From: Thermohalobaculum sediminis
Lineage (GTDB): Bacteria; Pseudomonadota; Alphaproteobacteria; Rhodobacterales; Rhodobacteraceae
Direction: 5' to 3'
DNA: 64,000 nucleotides
Assembly (NCBI RefSeq): GCF_023487995.1
Contig: NZ_JAMFKN010000007.1
Span: 124,001-188,000 of the forward strand
The notes beneath the pieces were generated by a model. That model ran no database searches. It was not told where the DNA came from and was given only the letters and a program-made list of their open reading frames with translations. How positions within the stretch are numbered: the first letter of the stretch is position 1; each line of letters opens with the position of its first letter. This document shows positions 46,425-54,524 of this stretch, in pieces. The position numbers and the translations under genes were made by a program.

Positions 46425-47597
46425 ATGCCCGGAGAGAGCCCCTTCAGAGCCGACTTCAACGGCCTTGCCCGGGCCGAACCCGGGCTGCCGGTTACATGGT
46501 ATTCCGACCCCGACCACCATGCCCGCGAGATGCGGGCCATCTTCGGCCACGGCTGGATCGCCTTCTGCCGCGTATCCGACATCGCGCCCGCAAGCTGGCG
46601 CGCGGGGCCGGCGGGGCCTGCGAACATCGTGGCGGTGCGCCGGGCGGACGGCACGCTCGCTGCCTTCCACAACGTCTGCCGTCACCGCGGCGCCGAGATT
46701 TGCCCGCACGGCGCGGGGCGGCTCGATCGCCCGCTCATGGTCTGCCCCTACCACCAGTGGGCCTATGACCTGACGGGCCGCCTGATCGCCACCGGCCCGG
46801 CGCGGTCGGTCGAGGGCTTCGTGCGCGCCGAACACGGGCTGATCCCCGCGGGCGTGGCGGAATGGGGCGGCTTCGTCTTCGTCAACCCCGCGGGCGGCGG
46901 GCAGTCCGGATTCGAGGCGGCGGCGTCGCGCGACCTCGCGCCGATCGCCAACTGGCCGCTGGCCGCGCTCGAGGTGGCGCACCGCGAGGAGATCGAAGTC
47001 GCCTGCAACTGGAAGATCTTCTGGGAGAACTTCAACGAGTGCCTGCATTGCCCTGGCATCCATCCGGCGCTGTGCGATCTGGTGCCGATCTACGGCCGCG
47101 GCATCATGGTGCGCGAGGACGACCCCGACTGGCGGGCCCGCCCCGACGCGCCCGACCCGCGGCTTGCCGGCACGCTGCGCGCAGGGGCCGAGACCTGGGC
47201 GGTGGGGGGCAAGGCGCAGGGCGCGGCCCTGCCGGGCCTGACGGCCGAGGATGTCGCGCGCGGACATACCTTCGGGGTCGCCCTGCCCTCGCTCTATGTC
47301 GTGGGCCATGTCGATTACGCCCGCGCGGTGCGGGTGACGCCGCTGGGCCCCGTGCGCACCCGCCTCACCGCCGAGTGGCTGCTGCCGCCGGGACGCGCAG
47401 CCGAGCCCGGCTTCGACCTCGGGCGCATCGTCGCCTTCGCCCGCCAGGTGATGGCCGAGGACGCCGCTGCCTGCGAGATGAACCAGCGCGGGCTGAGCGC
47501 CGCGCCCTTCGCACAGGGCACGCTGATGCAGGAGGAATACGAGATCCACGCCTTCCACCGCTGGGTCCGGGAACGGCTGGCGGAGACGGACGGGTGA
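46425..47597 (+). CDS. Rieske non-heme iron oxygenase alpha subunit (first copy)
   Basis: A 390-residue oxygenase. The Rieske [2Fe-2S] ligands are Cys85, His87, Cys107 and His110 (CRH and CPYH), and the mononuclear iron site contains His208 and His213 in NECLHCPGIH. Relatives include glycine-betaine, stachydrine and carnitine oxygenases that split C-N bonds. It follows the binding-protein gene by 58 bases in the same direction. No ferredoxin reductase is encoded beside it. A degraded partial copy of its 3' end lies at 49001-49226. Confidence 0.88.
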   Translation: MPGESPFRADFNGLARAEPGLPVTWYSDPDHHAREMRAIFGHGWIAFCRVSDIAPASWRAGPAGPANIVAVRRADGTLAAFHNVCRHRGAEICPHGAGRLDRPLMVCPYHQWAYDLTGRLIATGPARSVEGFVRAEHGLIPAGVAEWGGFVFVNPAGGGQSGFEAAASRDLAPIANWPLAALEVAHREEIEVACNWKIFWENFNECLHCPGIHPALCDLVPIYGRGIMVREDDPDWRARPDAPDPRLAGTLRAGAETWAVGGKAQGAALPGLTAEDVARGHTFGVALPSLYVVGHVDYARAVRVTPLGPVRTRLTAEWLLPPGRAAEPGFDLGRIVAFARQVMAEDAAACEMNQRGLSAAPFAQGTLMQEEYEIHAFHRWVRERLAETDG

Positions 47598-47605
47598 CGG
47601 ATCGA

Positions 47606-47628
47606 CCGGGGGGATGCCTCCACCCCGG
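47606..47628 (+). terminator. Hairpin downstream of the first Rieske gene
   Basis: CCGGGG and CCCCGG flank an 11-base loop, nine bases after the Rieske stop. It is followed by an AT-richer stretch but not by a T run, so it is only a moderate terminator candidate. Confidence 0.35.
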
Positions 47629-47776
47629 AGCTATATTCCAGGAATTCCGGGCGGCTTCTCCAGGCTACAAGTGGGCACCAACTTTATCTGTTCTGTATAA
47701 AACGCAAGCGAATCCGAGACTCCGACGATCATTTCCTTTTAAATAGACTGAGGAATTTGTTCGAAGAGGCAGCACA

Positions 47777-48715
47777 ATGCGGACGATCATTTATGGCGCA
47801 GGCGCTTTGGGATGCTTTTTCGGCGCCCGACTGCAGCAGAGCGGGCACGACGTCACCTACATTGCCAGAGGAGCGCATCTGAAGGCCATGCAACAGAATG
47901 GCTTGCGCATCGAAAGCCGCTCGGGGAATTTTCACTTGAACCACGTCGATGCGACCGATGACCTCACAAAGGTCGGCGAGGGCGATCTGATCTTCTTCGC
48001 GGTCAAGAACTATGACGTCGAAACGGCGGTCCCCGAGATCAGCGGCCTTCTGCGGCCGGAGACCGCGATCATGACGGTCCAGAATGGCGTGTGGGCGCAA
48101 CCGGTCCTGGCAAGACATTTTGGTGCGCACCGCGTCCTTCCGGGTGTCGTGATGCTGCCTGCAGACATCAAGGAACCCGGTGTCATCAGAACTCCTGCAG
48201 AAGCGGAACTGGGCGGTATTACCTTCGGCCCTTACGAGGGCGGGTCGTCAGAGCAAGCCGCAAAGATCCACGACGCCTTCACGACCAGCGGCGTTCCGGC
48301 AACGCTGTCGGAGGATATCTGGCGATCCCTTTGGGAGAAATTCATCCGGCTCTCGGCTTACTCGGCGATAACGGTTTCGACGAGGCTGGATATCGGCGCC
48401 ATCCAAAAGACGGAAGCCGCACGAAACCTTCTGAAATCCCTTGTCGACGAGACAACAGCGATAGCCCGGGCGTCGCATGAGGCCTTGCCCAAAGACGCGG
48501 GGCAAAGCGCTTTCGACTTTCTCATGAGTCTTCCACCGCACATTCATGCGTCGATGCTTGATGACCTGTTGCGCGGCAAACGGATCGAGCTTGACTGGAT
48601 ATCCGGCGAAGTGATCCGTCGGGGCAGGGAACTGGACATCCCGACGCCCTGCCACGAATTCGCATATGCCGTGCTGTCGCCGTACATAAACGGCCGTCCG
48701 GAAGGCAGTCACTAG
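47777..48715 (+). CDS. 2-dehydropantoate 2-reductase family protein (ApbA/PanE)
   Basis: A 312-residue reductase with N-terminal IIYGAGALGCFFGARL NADP-binding motif, VKNYDVETAV and TVQNGVWAQPVL, and the C-terminal FIRLSAYSAITVSTR helix region. The family reduces 2-dehydropantoate, but many paralogues act on other 2-keto acids. Codon use is visibly less GC-rich than all neighbours and the 180 bases before it are AT-rich, suggesting acquisition by transfer. It breaks the amine-catabolism island and lies next to gene remnants. Confidence 0.82.
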   Translation: MRTIIYGAGALGCFFGARLQQSGHDVTYIARGAHLKAMQQNGLRIESRSGNFHLNHVDATDDLTKVGEGDLIFFAVKNYDVETAVPEISGLLRPETAIMTVQNGVWAQPVLARHFGAHRVLPGVVMLPADIKEPGVIRTPAEAELGGITFGPYEGGSSEQAAKIHDAFTTSGVPATLSEDIWRSLWEKFIRLSAYSAITVSTRLDIGAIQKTEAARNLLKSLVDETTAIARASHEALPKDAGQSAFDFLMSLPPHIHASMLDDLLRGKRIELDWISGEVIRRGRELDIPTPCHEFAYAVLSPYINGRPEGSH

Positions 48716-48930
48716 CTGCGTCGCCCTGAACGCTGCGTTCACAATCGCCGTCGATGACCCCTTCGCGGTTTTGTCGAGAATTCCCTGACCCGCTGAGCAG
48801 TTCGGGGTCGAGGACTGAACCTTCCAAAATCAAGGGTCGCTTCGTCCGGCAAAGAACTTGGGCGCCACATGGCTGCCATCAGTCGCGGGCACGGGCTCGA
48901 AGCATCGGCACCCCTCGCCCACAGGCCACC

Positions 48931-48993
48931 TCACGCCAGCAGGATCACCGACTCCCCCCCAGCCCACGCGCGCCGTGTCGCCGGGGCGCAGGG
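48931..48993 (-). pseudogene. Remnant of a second potA 3' end
   Basis: On the minus strand this stretch encodes about the last 20 residues of a PotA-like ATPase: LRPGDTARVGWG then ESVILLA, against LRPGERARVGWGRESLILLA at the end of the intact gene (50063). A run of C bases at 48954-48960 is two bases shorter than in the intact copy and shifts the frame, so the piece is dead. Nothing of the rest of the gene is present; the break falls against a Rieske fragment. Confidence 0.7.
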
Positions 48994-49000
48994 TCGAGCG

Positions 49001-49226
49001 GCCGAGCCGGGGCTTCGACCTCGGGCGGATCGTCGCCTTCGCCCGGCAGGTGATGGCCGAGGACGCCGCCGCCTGCGCAATGAACCAGCGCGGGCTGCGC
49101 GCCGCGCCCTTCGCGCAGGGCATGCCGATGCAGGAGGAATGCGAGATCCATGCCTTCCACCGCTGGACCCGCGCGCGGCTGGACGCGGCGCAGGACTGGC
49201 GGCCCGGCCAGGACGGACGGCGTTGA
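49001..49226 (+). pseudogene. Remnant of a second Rieske oxygenase 3' end
   Basis: The plus strand encodes GFDLGRIVAFARQVMAEDAA and then NQRGLRAAPFAQGMPMQ up to a stop at 49226, matching the last third-domain residues of the Rieske protein at 46425-47597 with roughly four in five residues the same. There is no Rieske centre, no iron site and no start codon of its own. It directly abuts the potA remnant. Confidence 0.75.
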
Positions 49227-49296
49227 TCGCGTGCGCAGCGGCCGGTTCTCGAGGGAGGCAACGGGAGCCGGTCCGCGCCCATGGCCGACCGCCACC

Positions 49297-49338
49297 GGTT
49301 CTCGCCCCCCGGTTCTCGCCCCCAGGTTCTCGCCCCTG
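49297..49338. repeat. Three tandem 14-base repeats
   Basis: GGTTCTCGCCCCC plus one variable base is repeated three times in a row, and a related GGGCTCTCGCC follows. The unit also echoes GGTTCTCGAGGG about 60 bases upstream. It lies just past the Rieske remnant and probably arose by slippage. Confidence 0.7.
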
Positions 49339-49499
49339 CCGGGCTCTCGCCGGAGACGCCGGTGGTCGGTATCGAACGGTCCTGCGCCATCGTGCCGGTC
49401 GCGACTGGTGCCCGTAGATCCGATCACGAGGATCTGCCACAGTCGAGACGCATTGACCTGAGACAAGACCTTGGCACTGGGTGGATTTGAGGGGCTCTC

Positions 49500-49958
49500 A
49501 TGACGACACGCGCGAGCGAGCGGCGTCCTGTCTGGGGACTTGCGGCCTTCATCGTCGCGGCGATCGCGCTCGTCGTCGTGACGCTGCACATGTCCGGCAC
49601 CTTCGCGGAGCCGAAGAAGAGTGCGGCGACGACGATCGGCGAAATCGCGGCCGAGATCCGGGCGAGCGCGAAGCGCGCGCCGTCGGAGGGGCCGTCGCCG
49701 GCGCCGGAGGTGGCTTCCCGGACATGGACCACCGAGCGGATCATGTTGTTCGCCGGACCCGTCCTTGCCGGCGTGGCGGCCGTTCTCGGGGCGATCGGGC
49801 TGTTCCTTCGGGAAGCCCCGATGCTGCCCGGCATTGCGATCGCGATGGGCAGCACCGCCTTCCTGATGCAGTTCCTGTTCTGGCTCGCGCTCGTGATCGG
49901 AGGCATATGCCTGCTGGTCACGATCATCAGGAACATGGACGCAATCTTCGGGTCGTGA
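49500..49958 (+). CDS. Small membrane protein of unknown function
   Basis: A 152-residue hypothetical protein. Hydrophobic helices lie at about 12-32, 80-102 and 108-140, with a charged linker rich in alanine, lysine and proline (about 35-75). TTIGEIAAEIRASAKRAP in the linker could be a short amphipathic helix. GAGGGG nine bases before the ATG supports translation. No function can be assigned; similar small proteins sit near inner-membrane transporters. Confidence 0.55.
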   Translation: MTTRASERRPVWGLAAFIVAAIALVVVTLHMSGTFAEPKKSAATTIGEIAAEIRASAKRAPSEGPSPAPEVASRTWTTERIMLFAGPVLAGVAAVLGAIGLFLREAPMLPGIAIAMGSTAFLMQFLFWLALVIGGICLLVTIIRNMDAIFGS

Positions 49959-50062
49959 CGCCGCGCCGGACGGCACCGGCGCGTTCTGGCTGGCGGGGCG
50001 GGCGACGCCCGCAACGGCGCGGTCGCAAGACGCGGAGGCGCGCGCGCCCCGGGTTGCGCGGC

Positions 50063-51169
50063 TCAGGCGAGCAGGATCAGCGACTCGCGGCCCCAGCCCA
50101 CTCGCGCGCGTTCGCCGGGGCGCAGGATCGGGCGGCCGGCGGTGTTGCGCATCGACACCGTTGCGGGCCGCGCGGCGCCGGGCAGCCTGAGGTCGTAATA
50201 GGTCATGTCGCCGTAGTAGACCGCGTCGACCACCTCGCCGCTGACCTCGTGCTCGGCGCGGTCGCTCTCGGAGAACAGCAGTGTCAGCATCTCGGGCCGG
50301 ATGCCGACGCTGACGGAAGCGCCGTTGACGCCGCCCGGCGCCTGTTCGGCCGGGATGGCGATGCGGCCGAGCCCCGCGACATCGAGCTCGATCAGCCCCG
50401 CCGCCTCGCCGGTCACCTGGGCCTCGAAGAAGTTCATCACGCCAATGAAGGAGGCCACGCGGCGGTTCACGGGGCGGCGGTAGAGCGTCTCGGGGCTGGC
50501 GAGCTGGGCGATCTGGCCGTCGAACATCACCGCGATGCGGTCGGACATGATGAGCGCCTCCTCCTGGTCGTGGGTGACCAGGATGAAGGTGATGCCGACG
50601 GCCCGCTGCAGGCGCCGGAGCTCGACCTGCATCTGCTCGCGCAGCTTCTTGTCGAGGGCCGAGAGCGGCTCGTCGAGCAGCAGCACCCTGGGCCGCATCA
50701 CCAGCGCGCGCGCGAGCGCCACGCGCTGGCGCTGGCCGCCCGAGAGCGCGTGCGCGGCCCGCTTGCCGTAACCCGCGAGATCGACCATGCCGAGCGCCTC
50801 GGTCACCCGGCGCGCGGTCTCCTCGCGCCCGAGCCTGAGCCGACGCAGGCCGTAGGCCACGTTCTGGGCGACATCGAGATGCGGGAAGATCGCGTAGCTC
50901 TGGAACACCATGTTGGTGGGGCGCAGGTTCGCGGGCACCCCCGCCATCGGCTTGCCGTCGATGGCGATGGTGCCGCGCGTGGGCTCGTCGAAGCCCGCGA
51001 TGAGGCGCAGCAGCGTGGTCTTGCCGCAGCCCGAGGGCCCGAGCAGCGAGAAGAACTCGCCCTCCATGATCTCGGCCGAGACGCCGTCCAGCGCCGCCAC
51101 CTCGCCGAAGCGCTTTTCGACCCGGTCGAGTGTGATGAGCGCGCGGCCGCGCGTCCGGTCGTCGGTCAC
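50063..51169 (-). CDS. potA: Polyamine-type ABC transporter ATPase
   Basis: A 368-residue ATPase with Walker A GPSGCGKTTLL, signature LSGGQRQRVALARAL, Walker B VLLLDEPLSALD and the H-loop THDQEE, followed by a TOBE-type C-terminal domain. The start is a GTG overlapping the potC stop (GTGA). It powers the PotB-PotC permease and probably accepts the PotD/F-like protein encoded at 45305. A dead fragment of a second copy lies at 48931. Confidence 0.9.
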   Translation of the reverse strand: MTDDRTRGRALITLDRVEKRFGEVAALDGVSAEIMEGEFFSLLGPSGCGKTTLLRLIAGFDEPTRGTIAIDGKPMAGVPANLRPTNMVFQSYAIFPHLDVAQNVAYGLRRLRLGREETARRVTEALGMVDLAGYGKRAAHALSGGQRQRVALARALVMRPRVLLLDEPLSALDKKLREQMQVELRRLQRAVGITFILVTHDQEEALIMSDRIAVMFDGQIAQLASPETLYRRPVNRRVASFIGVMNFFEAQVTGEAAGLIELDVAGLGRIAIPAEQAPGGVNGASVSVGIRPEMLTLLFSESDRAEHEVSGEVVDAVYYGDMTYYDLRLPGAARPATVSMRNTAGRPILRPGERARVGWGRESLILLA

Positions 51170-51981
51170 AGATACCCCCCGGTTGATCCGGTCTGCCGCG
51201 CCGAGCGGCGGCGGAAATACTCGGCCGCGCCGAGCAGCGCGAGCGACAGCAGAAGCAGCATGCAGCCCAGCGCCATCACCCCCGGAAGCTTGGCGGTGAA
51301 GCGAAGCTGGCTCCAGATATAGACCGGCAGCGTGGGCTCGGTGCCGGTGAGGAAGAAGGCGATGATGAACTCGTCGAGCGAGATGGTGAAGCCGATAAGC
51401 AGGCTCGCGACGATGCCCGGTGCGACCAGCGGCAGCGTCACCCGCAGGAAGGTCATCACGCGCCCCTCGCCGAGGTCCTGGCTCGCCTCCTCGAGGCTGC
51501 GGTCCATGTTGAGGAAGGCCGAGGACAGGACGGCGATCGAGAAGGGCGTGCAGATCAGCACATGCCCCAGCACCACGGTCCAGAGCGAGAGCGAGAAGCC
51601 GAGCTGCACCAGCACCACCAGAAGCGCCACCGCCACGATGATCTCGGGCAGCACCAGCGGCAGCATGATGAAGCCGATGATCGGGCGCCGCCCCGGGAAC
51701 TCGTAGCGCGCCGAGGCGCGCGCGGCGCAGATGCCCAGCAGGGTCGAGATCACCGACGCCGCGACGGCGACCTTGAGGCTGTTCGCCAGCGCGCCATGCA
51801 TCGCCTCGGTGGCCCAGAGCTGCTCGAAATTCGCCGTGGTGAAGCCCCTCAGCGGAAAGGCGATGATGGCGCTGTCGTTGAAGGCGAAGATCGGCAGGAG
51901 GAACACCGGCGCATAGAGGAACACGAGATAGCCGATGGCGTATCCCCTGAGCCAGCCCGGTCCGCCACGCCGCCCGCTCAT
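51166..51981 (-). CDS. potC: Polyamine-type ABC transporter permease
   Basis: A 271-residue permease with six helices; the coupling loop EEASQDLGEGRVMTFLRVTLP and the SLDEFIIAFFLTG segment are typical of PotC. Its ATG overlaps potB by four bases. Confidence 0.88.
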   Translation of the reverse strand: MSGRRGGPGWLRGYAIGYLVFLYAPVFLLPIFAFNDSAIIAFPLRGFTTANFEQLWATEAMHGALANSLKVAVAASVISTLLGICAARASARYEFPGRRPIIGFIMLPLVLPEIIVAVALLVVLVQLGFSLSLWTVVLGHVLICTPFSIAVLSSAFLNMDRSLEEASQDLGEGRVMTFLRVTLPLVAPGIVASLLIGFTISLDEFIIAFFLTGTEPTLPVYIWSQLRFTAKLPGVMALGCMLLLLSLALLGAAEYFRRRSARQTGSTGGYL

Positions 51982-52901
51982 GCGCCACCACGCGAGAAGC
52001 GGCGGTTGAGCCACAGGAACAGCAGCGAGATCGCTGCCACGATCAGCATCGCCGAGACCGAGAGCGCAGCGCCGAGGGGCGCGTTGTTGGCCTTTCCGAA
52101 CTGCACCTGGATCATGTTCGCGATCATCAGCCCGTCGGTGCCGCCGACGAGGCGCGGCGTCACGTAGTCGCCCACCGTTGGGATGAAGACGATCAGCGCG
52201 GCCGCGATCACGCCGGGCATCGAGAGCGGCAGCGTCACCCGCCAGAACCGGCGCAGCGGGCCGTCGCCGAGGTCCTCGGCCGCCTCGAGCAGGCTGCGGT
52301 CGATCTTGGACAGCGCGACGTAGATCGGAAGGATGGCGAAGGGCGCCCAGGCATGGGCGAGCGTGATGACCACGGCGTTGGCGTTGTACAGCAGGAAGGT
52401 CAGCGGCTGGTCGATGAAGCCCATGCCCATGAGCGCGCTGTTCAGCACCCCGTTGTAGCCGAGGATCACCTTCCACAGGAACACCCGCAGCAGGTAGCTG
52501 GTCCAGAACGGAATGGTGATCAGGAACAACCACAGCGCCTTGTTGCGCTCGACATGGAAGGCCACGAAATAGGCGATCGGGTAGGCGAGCAGCACGGTCG
52601 CCACCGTCACCAGCCCCGAGATCGCCAGCGAGCGGCCCATCAGCAGCCGGTAGAGCGGCGATTCCTGCGGATCGAGCCAGACGGTCCGATAATTGGCGAG
52701 CGTGAAGGTCCGGTCGAGCGTCAGGTAGTCCTGCGTCCAGAAGCTGATCAGCACGACCAGCGTAAGCGGCGCCGCCAGCAGCATGAGCGCATAGAGGAAA
52801 GTCGGGCTGACCAGCGCCAGCCCGCGCCGGGCCTCGCGGCCCGGCAGACGCAGCCAGCGCCGGCGGGGCGCGGGCGGGGCCTCAGCCGCTGCGAGGCTCA
52901 A
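51978..52901 (-). CDS. potB: Polyamine-type ABC transporter permease
   Basis: A 307-residue permease of the PotB type: IPFWTSYLLRVFLWKVIL in the middle and the coupling loop EAAEDLGDGPLRRFWRVTLPL, then FIPTVGDYVTPRLVGG. It starts 34 bases after the Rieske gene, so Rieske, potB, potC and potA form one operon. Confidence 0.88.
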   Translation of the reverse strand: MSLAAAEAPPAPRRRWLRLPGREARRGLALVSPTFLYALMLLAAPLTLVVLISFWTQDYLTLDRTFTLANYRTVWLDPQESPLYRLLMGRSLAISGLVTVATVLLAYPIAYFVAFHVERNKALWLFLITIPFWTSYLLRVFLWKVILGYNGVLNSALMGMGFIDQPLTFLLYNANAVVITLAHAWAPFAILPIYVALSKIDRSLLEAAEDLGDGPLRRFWRVTLPLSMPGVIAAALIVFIPTVGDYVTPRLVGGTDGLMIANMIQVQFGKANNAPLGAALSVSAMLIVAAISLLFLWLNRRFSRGGA

Positions 52902-52935
52902 GCCCCCGGCTCCGTGCTGCGTGGTCGGCCGTCGT

Positions 52936-54141
52936 TCATCCGCGCTCCGCGCTCATGCGCTCGTTGATCGCCGCGATCTCGCCCGCGGGCGGGCACTCGC
53001 GCAGATTCACCACGGGAAGCACGGCGCGCAAGTGGTCGTGATAGCTTTTCACCCCGTATTCGAGGTCCGACAGCATCACGCCGTCATAGGCCGAGGAGCG
53101 CGTGGCCTCGCAGGACCAGACGGTGAGCTGGCGGTCCTCCTCGGCGGTGATGCGGTCGATGCGGCTGCTGAGGTACCGCGCGGCGCGCAGCGCCCGGCTC
53201 TCGTCGCGGCGGCGGTAGACGGCGGCGCGAAGCCGGGTGCGATCCACCGCGAGGGGGAACTCCTGGTAGAACATCACCGAGTCCGGGTAGAGCCCGATGA
53301 CCGCGTTCGGGAAGATGCCGATATAGAGCCAGGCTCGGCGGTGGCTCTCAGGCAGCCAGGTGGCCTCGGGCAGCACCGACTTGTAGCCCCGCACGCTCCA
53401 CAGCTTGCCGGGGCCGGGGTTGAAGGTGGCAAAGCTGCGCGAGGTGCCTTGGTGGAAAGCCTCGTCGAAATAATAGCGCCCATAGAGGTCGTGCAGGCCG
53501 GGATGGGCCATGGCGACGTGGTAGCCCTCGTTGTCGACGTCGCGCACGGCCTTCCAGTTGACCGGGCTTTCCTCGCCCCAGTCGACCGGCTCGCAGGCCA
53601 CCATGTCGGCGATGCCGTAGGGCGCGACCTCGGCCTCGTGGCGGGCCATGAGGTCGGCCACCGAGGGCTGCGGACCGGGCTTGAAGCGCACGAAGATCAG
53701 GCCATGCCAGATTTCCATCTCGAGCGGCTTGAGACCCCATTCCGAGGGATCGAGCGGCGGCAGGCTTTTCGGATGTGCAACGCCCCGCAGGCAGCCGTCG
53801 AGGTCGTAAGTCCAGCCGTGGAACGGGCAGATGATGGCGCCGCGAATGTTGCCGCGCTCGCCCGCCACCACCCGCGAGCCGCGATGGCGGCAGAGGTTGT
53901 GGAAGGCGCGCAGCAAGCCATCGCGCCCGCGCACCACCAGCGCCCGCTCGCCGCAGAGATCGAGGGTGAGGAAGTCCCCCGGCTCGGGCAGGTCGGCCAC
54001 GTGACAGACGATCTGCCAGTGGCTGCGGAACAGGTGTTCGGCCTCCAGCCCGAGCAGGTCCTCGCTCGTGTAGGTCCAGGCCGGCAGGCCGCGGCGGTCC
54101 CAGTCGTTTGGCACGCTCAGGAGATCGTTTTCGAGAGGCAT
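52936..54141 (-). CDS. Rieske non-heme iron oxygenase alpha subunit (second, distinct)
   Basis: A 401-residue oxygenase with Rieske ligands Cys84, His86, Cys105 and His108 (CRH and CPFH) and an iron site in VDNEGYHVAMAHPGL. It differs widely from the 46425 copy. Its CHVADLPEPGDF and AFHNLCRHRGSRV blocks recall the GbcA/stachydrine-demethylase group, suggesting C-N bond oxidation of a quaternary or tertiary amine. The ATG at 54141 is preferred to a GTG at 54153, which would lie before the likely transcription start. It heads the Rieske-potBCA operon, directly below operator site 2. Confidence 0.88.
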   Translation of the reverse strand: MPLENDLLSVPNDWDRRGLPAWTYTSEDLLGLEAEHLFRSHWQIVCHVADLPEPGDFLTLDLCGERALVVRGRDGLLRAFHNLCRHRGSRVVAGERGNIRGAIICPFHGWTYDLDGCLRGVAHPKSLPPLDPSEWGLKPLEMEIWHGLIFVRFKPGPQPSVADLMARHEAEVAPYGIADMVACEPVDWGEESPVNWKAVRDVDNEGYHVAMAHPGLHDLYGRYYFDEAFHQGTSRSFATFNPGPGKLWSVRGYKSVLPEATWLPESHRRAWLYIGIFPNAVIGLYPDSVMFYQEFPLAVDRTRLRAAVYRRRDESRALRAARYLSSRIDRITAEEDRQLTVWSCEATRSSAYDGVMLSDLEYGVKSYHDHLRAVLPVVNLRECPPAGEIAAINERMSAERG

Positions 54142-54524
54142 CTCGTGATCCACTATTTTATCTGAGCGCTCAAATTAAATTAATCGCAATCAGATGGCAA
54201 CTGCCCGAGCAGGCGCAGCCGATTCCCGGCGCCCGACCGGCACGCCCTGGCTTGCGCAACGATTCGCCGCGACGCTGCGCAGACTGCCCCGAAGCGCGGC
54301 ATCTGCACCGCCGATTGCCGCGGAACCCGGCACCTCGCAACTGGCCAACGATTTTTCGCAAACTGGCTCAAAGATTTCCCCACAAATCGGCAGAACGCGC
54401 CTTCTCACGCGTCGCGACTGGGCTAACGTTACGGCAGGGTTCGTGCCGGACTGCCGAGGACGTGGCCGGCCGGCTGCCCGCCAGGGAACAGGGCCCAACA
54501 GGGAACAGGGAAAGGATCACACGC
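54142..54524. other. Divergent intergenic region between Rieske-pot and the Dpp-type operon
   Basis: Apart from operator site 2 and an AT-rich patch at 54150-54190, the 383 bases contain no gene I can support. TAACGTTA at 54424-54431 is a short palindrome that could be an operator for the plus-strand operon. Direct repeats of CAGGGAACAGGG-like sequence lie just before the binding-protein ATG. Confidence 0.45.
54160..54175. promoter_or_regulatory. Palindromic operator candidate (site 2) upstream of Rieske-potBCA
   Basis: ATCTGAGCGCTCAAAT is a near-perfect palindrome. On the minus strand it shares the 12 bases TTTGAGCGCTCA with site 1 at 37236. A possible -10 (TAAAAT, 54160-54155) and a weak -35 (TTAATT) 17 bases upstream place the palindrome in the promoter spacer, the classic place for a repressor. 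Confidence 0.65.

Larger units (their letters stand above)
48716..49499. other. Non-coding scar region with gene remnants and repeats
   Basis: Between the panE-like gene and the next membrane protein there is no intact gene. It contains about 215 bases of unassigned, moderately AT-rich sequence after panE, the potA and Rieske remnants, and then 270 bases that include a triple 14-base repeat. The pattern is that of a rearrangement site. Confidence 0.6.

Noticed and set aside
47777-48715. panE-like gene as cargo of an insertion sequence
   Set aside because: No transposase, terminal inverted repeats or target duplications could be found around it.
49297-49338. CRISPR-like repeats
   Set aside because: Units are 14 bases, contiguous and without spacers, so they are simple tandem repeats.
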